From: Marinospirillum sp.
GTDB lineage: Bacteria > Pseudomonadota > Gammaproteobacteria > Pseudomonadales > Halomonadaceae
Direction: 5' to 3'
DNA: 7,665 nt
Assembly (NCBI GenBank): GCA_007116195.1
Contig: SKIX01000057.1
Coordinates: 1-7,665, forward strand
Shown here: piece by piece, positions 5,513-7,665 of the stretch
Layout: each line of letters opens with the position of its first letter
How positions within the stretch are numbered: the first letter of the stretch is position 1
Notes under the pieces: generated by a model
Databases searched by the model: none
What the model was told of the DNA's origin: nothing
The model's input: the letters and a program-made list of their open reading frames with translations, nothing else
Translations under genes and position numbers: made by a program

Positions 5513-7444
5513 GTGAACCCTCTTAACCGCCTCAGTATGACTCAGCGCCTGCTTGTCGCTGTACTCATCCCTTTAATTGTTGGCTTTGTTGTCTTGGGTT
5601 TGCTTACCTTTAACCAGCTTAATGCTACGGTTCCTAAAACGATAGAGGACGGTTCTCAGCGCCAGGTAGAAGCACGTGGCGATGAAGTTGCCCGCTGGAT
5701 TGAAGGCTATCGTATGTGGCTACGAGGCCTAGCGAGCGCACAAGAACTTCGGGATGCCAATAGTCCTGAAGAACTGAAAGCCTGGTTAGCCAATCAGCAT
5801 CTAGGTGATGATGCGGTTGAACTTCTCTTTTATGCGGATAAAACAGGTAGTGCCGCTACCCATGATCAACAGCTGCTAGACGTTAGTGGTCGAGAGTATT
5901 TTCAAGATATCGTTATAAATGGCATCCAAGACCGAGTTTTAACTGACCCTATGCTTTCCCTGGCAACGGGCAATCCTGTTGCAGTCATTGCTGAAGTGGC
6001 CTTTAACGAACAGGGTGAACGTATCGGCATGATGGGCATTTCTCTCACCATGGAAGAGCTATCCAACATAGTTTCCAGCCTAGAAATGGGTGCCGGCAGT
6101 TACGGCTGGGTCGTTGACAGCAGCGGTATGTTGGTCGCTCACCCAGCGCCAGCAGCACGCATGCAAATTAATGTTACTGATGCCGACAGGCATGGTTATG
6201 TCGGGCTGGACGAGCACGGGCGTCGCTTTGTGCGAGGTGAAGCCGGTATAGGCGGTATCCTTAATCTGGATGGCGAGCCAGTGACCATGATTTGGAACCC
6301 CATTCCCGGCACACCCAACTGGACAGCCGGGGTTTCCGTGCCCGATGAAATCTTTACCGCCACCACCCGTGAGCTCCTCGCCAGTGTTGCCCTGGTTATG
6401 GCTTTGGTGCTTGCGGCTCTGGTTATCGTTATCCTACTGGTAGCTCGTCTGCAGGTTCAGCCCATTAAAACCATGGTTCACCGAATGAAGGATATCGCTC
6501 AGGGCGAAGCTGATTTAACACAAAAACTGCCAGTGACCAGTAAAGATGAGCTGGGTCAACTTGCCGATGCTTTTAACCGCTTTATCGAGAGTATTCGCAA
6601 TCTCGTCGGCGATATTTCAAACACCGCACAAAGCTTGGCTGCTAATGCACAGCAGGTTGAAGGTGCCAGCCGCACCCTGGAAGGTAATATGCAAAATCAA
6701 CAAAGTGAAGTTGATCAAATTGCAGCGGCGATGAATGAGCTGGTGGCCACGGTGGAAGAAGTTGCCCGTCATGCTCAGGATGCTTCCTCAGCGGCCCAGG
6801 AAGGTAGCGATGAAACCAGCCGGGGTTCTGATCGTGTGAATGAAGTGGTGAGCGCCATTCACGAGCAGGCGCATACCATTCAATCAACGGCCGAAGAAGT
6901 TGAGCGGTTACAAGAGTCAGGTCAGGAAATTGGCGAAGTCATGGAAGTGATTCGTGCCATTGCAGAGCAAACCAACCTCTTGGCTTTGAATGCTGCCATA
7001 GAGGCCGCTCGGGCAGGTGAAGCCGGTCGAGGTTTCGCAGTGGTTGCCGATGAAGTGCGTACTCTGGCGGCACGTACGCATGAGTCAACAGAAAAAATTC
7101 AAACCACTGTTGACCAGCTCCTGCAACGCATCACTACTGCTGTTGAAGCCATGCAGACCAGCAATGCCCGCTCTAGCCAAACAGCCGAAGGCGCACGTGC
7201 TGCCGGTGATGCCCTGGAGTTGATTACCCAGGCAATTGAAAAAATTGAAGGGATGAATATTCAAATAGCTTCAGCGACTGAGCAACAAAGCAGTACCGTA
7301 GAAGAGCTCAACCGTAACCTGGAACGCATTGTTGAACTAAGCGGCACTACAGGCGAGTCAACGCAGCAGGTTGCTAGCAGTGGTAGCCAGTTGAATGCAG
7401 TTGCGCAGAATTTGCAGCAGCTGGTTGGGCGCTTTAAAGTCTAA
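5513..7444 (+). CDS. Methyl-accepting chemotaxis protein with periplasmic double-Cache-like sensor
   Basis: A 643-residue inner-membrane chemoreceptor. It passes ligand binding in the periplasm to the CheA-CheW array and so to the flagellar motor. A first membrane helix (about 12-33) is followed by a large periplasmic domain (about 34-285) that fits the dCache_1 type, with GREYFQDIV (126-134) and [11 protein letters not shown] (152-162). A second membrane helix (about 289-312), a HAMP domain (about 313-366, starting [11 protein letters not shown]) and the coiled-coil signalling domain follow. The highly conserved hairpin tip runs about 484-520, with [34 protein letters not shown] and flanking Gln/Glu pairs as likely methylation sites. 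The usual dCache amino-acid-binding motif is not evident, so the ligand is unknown. The C-terminus (VGRFKV) lacks a CheR-docking pentapeptide. The GTG start is chosen for its AAGGAG site. The gene is monocistronic, with a terminator 36 bases after the stop. Confidence 0.96.
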   Translation: MNPLNRLSMTQRLLVAVLIPLIVGFVVLGLLTFNQLNATVPKTIEDGSQRQVEARGDEVARWIEGYRMWLRGLASAQELRDANSPEELKAWLANQHLGDDAVELLFYADKTGSAATHDQQLLDVSGREYFQDIVINGIQDRVLTDPMLSLATGNPVAVIAEVAFNEQGERIGMMGISLTMEELSNIVSSLEMGAGSYGWVVDSSGMLVAHPAPAARMQINVTDADRHGYVGLDEHGRRFVRGEAGIGGILNLDGEPVTMIWNPIPGTPNWTAGVSVPDEIFTATTRELLASVALVMALVLAALVIVILLVARLQVQPIKTMVHRMKDIAQGEADLTQKLPVTSKDELGQLADAFNRFIESIRNLVGDISNTAQSLAANAQQVEGASRTLEGNMQNQQSEVDQIAAAMNELVATVEEVARHAQDASSAAQEGSDETSRGSDRVNEVVSAIHEQAHTIQSTAEEVERLQESGQEIGEVMEVIRAIAEQTNLLALNAAIEAARAGEAGRGFAVVADEVRTLAARTHESTEKIQTTVDQLLQRITTAVEAMQTSNARSSQTAEGARAAGDALELITQAIEKIEGMNIQIASATEQQSSTVEELNRNLERIVELSGTTGESTQQVASSGSQLNAVAQNLQQLVGRFKV

Positions 7445-7480
7445 GCAGTTTTACTTGGCTCAACTGAGCTAACTTTACGA

Positions 7481-7512
7481 GCGGTGCCAGTGAAAGCTGA
7501 CACCGCTTTTTT
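7481..7512 (+). terminator. Intrinsic terminator of the chemoreceptor gene
   Basis: GCGGTG (7481-7486) pairs perfectly with CACCGC (7501-7506). After one C-A mismatch the stem continues as CAG (7488-7490) with CTG (7497-7499) around a six-base loop, TGAAAG. Six T residues follow at 7507-7512. A GC-rich stem plus T-run placed 36 bases past the stop codon is textbook rho-independent structure for the plus strand. Confidence 0.88.
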
Positions 7513-7518
7513 ATATCC

Positions 7519-7551
7519 GCACCACTTTGGCTAGTTTTTAACCAGTGGTGC
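7519..7551. repeat. Inverted repeat able to form a bulged hairpin
   Basis: GCACCACT (7519-7526) and AGTGGTGC (7544-7551) are perfect 8-base inverted copies. After a small bulge, GG (7529-7530) with CC (7542-7543) and TA with TA (7532-7533 and 7539-7540) can extend the stem. No T-run follows directly. Its right arm overlaps a second possible hairpin, AACCAG (7540-7545) with CTGGTT (7557-7562), which ends in a short T-run to 7565; the two cannot form together. It may be a backup terminator, an attenuator-like leader or a protein site. Confidence 0.5.
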
Positions 7552-7594
7552 CTAAGCTGGTTTTTATCCTGCCTAGATCACTTCTCCCACCAAC

Positions 7595-7629
7595 TTATCC
7601 ACAGATTTTGCCACAGTTTTTGTGGGTGA
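7595..7629. other. DnaA-box cluster: one perfect site and two degenerate neighbours
   Basis: TTATCCACA at 7595-7603 is identical to the high-affinity DnaA box of enterobacterial origins. TTTGCCACA follows at 7607-7615 and TCACCCACA on the opposite strand at 7621-7629, each with two mismatches to the same consensus. The last two also form a small inverted repeat, CCACA-GTTTT-TGTGG (7611-7625). A single 9-base match can occur by chance, and the weak sites add little. It may mark DnaA regulation of a gene past the window edge or a DnaA-binding locus. An origin is not shown, because no AT-rich unwinding repeats or origin-linked genes are visible. Confidence 0.4.
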
Positions 7630-7665
7630 TTTAAGCCCTCACCAGGGAATCGGCTGACCATCCCA

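Noticed and set aside
7595..7629. Calling the DnaA-box cluster a replication origin
   Set aside because: Only one perfect box is present, and no AT-rich repeats or origin-linked genes are visible.
7631..7665. End of a minus-strand gene entering from the right edge
   Set aside because: Each minus-strand frame stays open for only a few codons from the edge, and none shows a recognisable C-terminus, so no call can be supported.

Overview
This window reads as chromosome of a gammaproteobacterium with roughly balanced GC. The evidence is a TrmJ that follows the Escherichia coli protein almost end to end, the C-terminus of an Slt70-type lytic transglycosylase, and a dense set of PAS/GAF, cyclic-di-GMP and chemotaxis proteins. 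A marine or environmental relative of the Oceanospirillales would fit, but that placement is a guess. I see no transposase, integrase, tRNA, rRNA, CRISPR array or phage gene. The sequence looks like ordinary signalling-rich chromosome, and no clearly new multi-gene system stands out.

Layout. (1) On the plus strand, positions 1-301 hold the end of a lytic transglycosylase gene. It overlaps by 11 bases the start of trmJ (291-1028), the tRNA Cm32/Um32 methyltransferase. (2) On the minus strand, read from 5191 down to 1022, lies a likely three-gene cluster. It comprises an 868-residue soluble hybrid histidine kinase (GAF-PAS-GAF-HisKA-HATPase-receiver), a 429-residue diguanylate cyclase (PAS-PAS-GGDEF, with intact active site and inhibitory site) and a 69-residue protein of unknown function. 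The small gene and trmJ converge and overlap by 7 bases. (3) Positions 5192-5512 form a divergent control region with candidate promoters in both directions. (4) On the plus strand, 5513-7444 encodes a membrane chemoreceptor with a periplasmic double-Cache-like domain, followed by a clear intrinsic terminator at 7481-7512. (5) The last 150 bases carry no convincing gene, but they hold an imperfect hairpin and a perfect DnaA box with two degenerate neighbours.

Working together (inference). The kinase and the cyclase are cytoplasmic and probably co-transcribed. The kinase could sense a small ligand or redox/energy state through GAF and PAS and pass phosphate through its own receiver to an HPt protein encoded elsewhere, since no HPt or output domain is present here. 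The cyclase makes c-di-GMP, which generally favours attachment over swimming. The divergent chemoreceptor feeds the flagellar chemotaxis array. The locus therefore pairs a motility input with a c-di-GMP input, but nothing in the sequence proves a direct link.

Points most worth following are the 69-residue protein with a CxxxC motif, a LOV-like PAS domain lacking the photoactive cysteine, a 9-base direct repeat flanking a candidate promoter before the cyclase, and the DnaA-box cluster at the right end.
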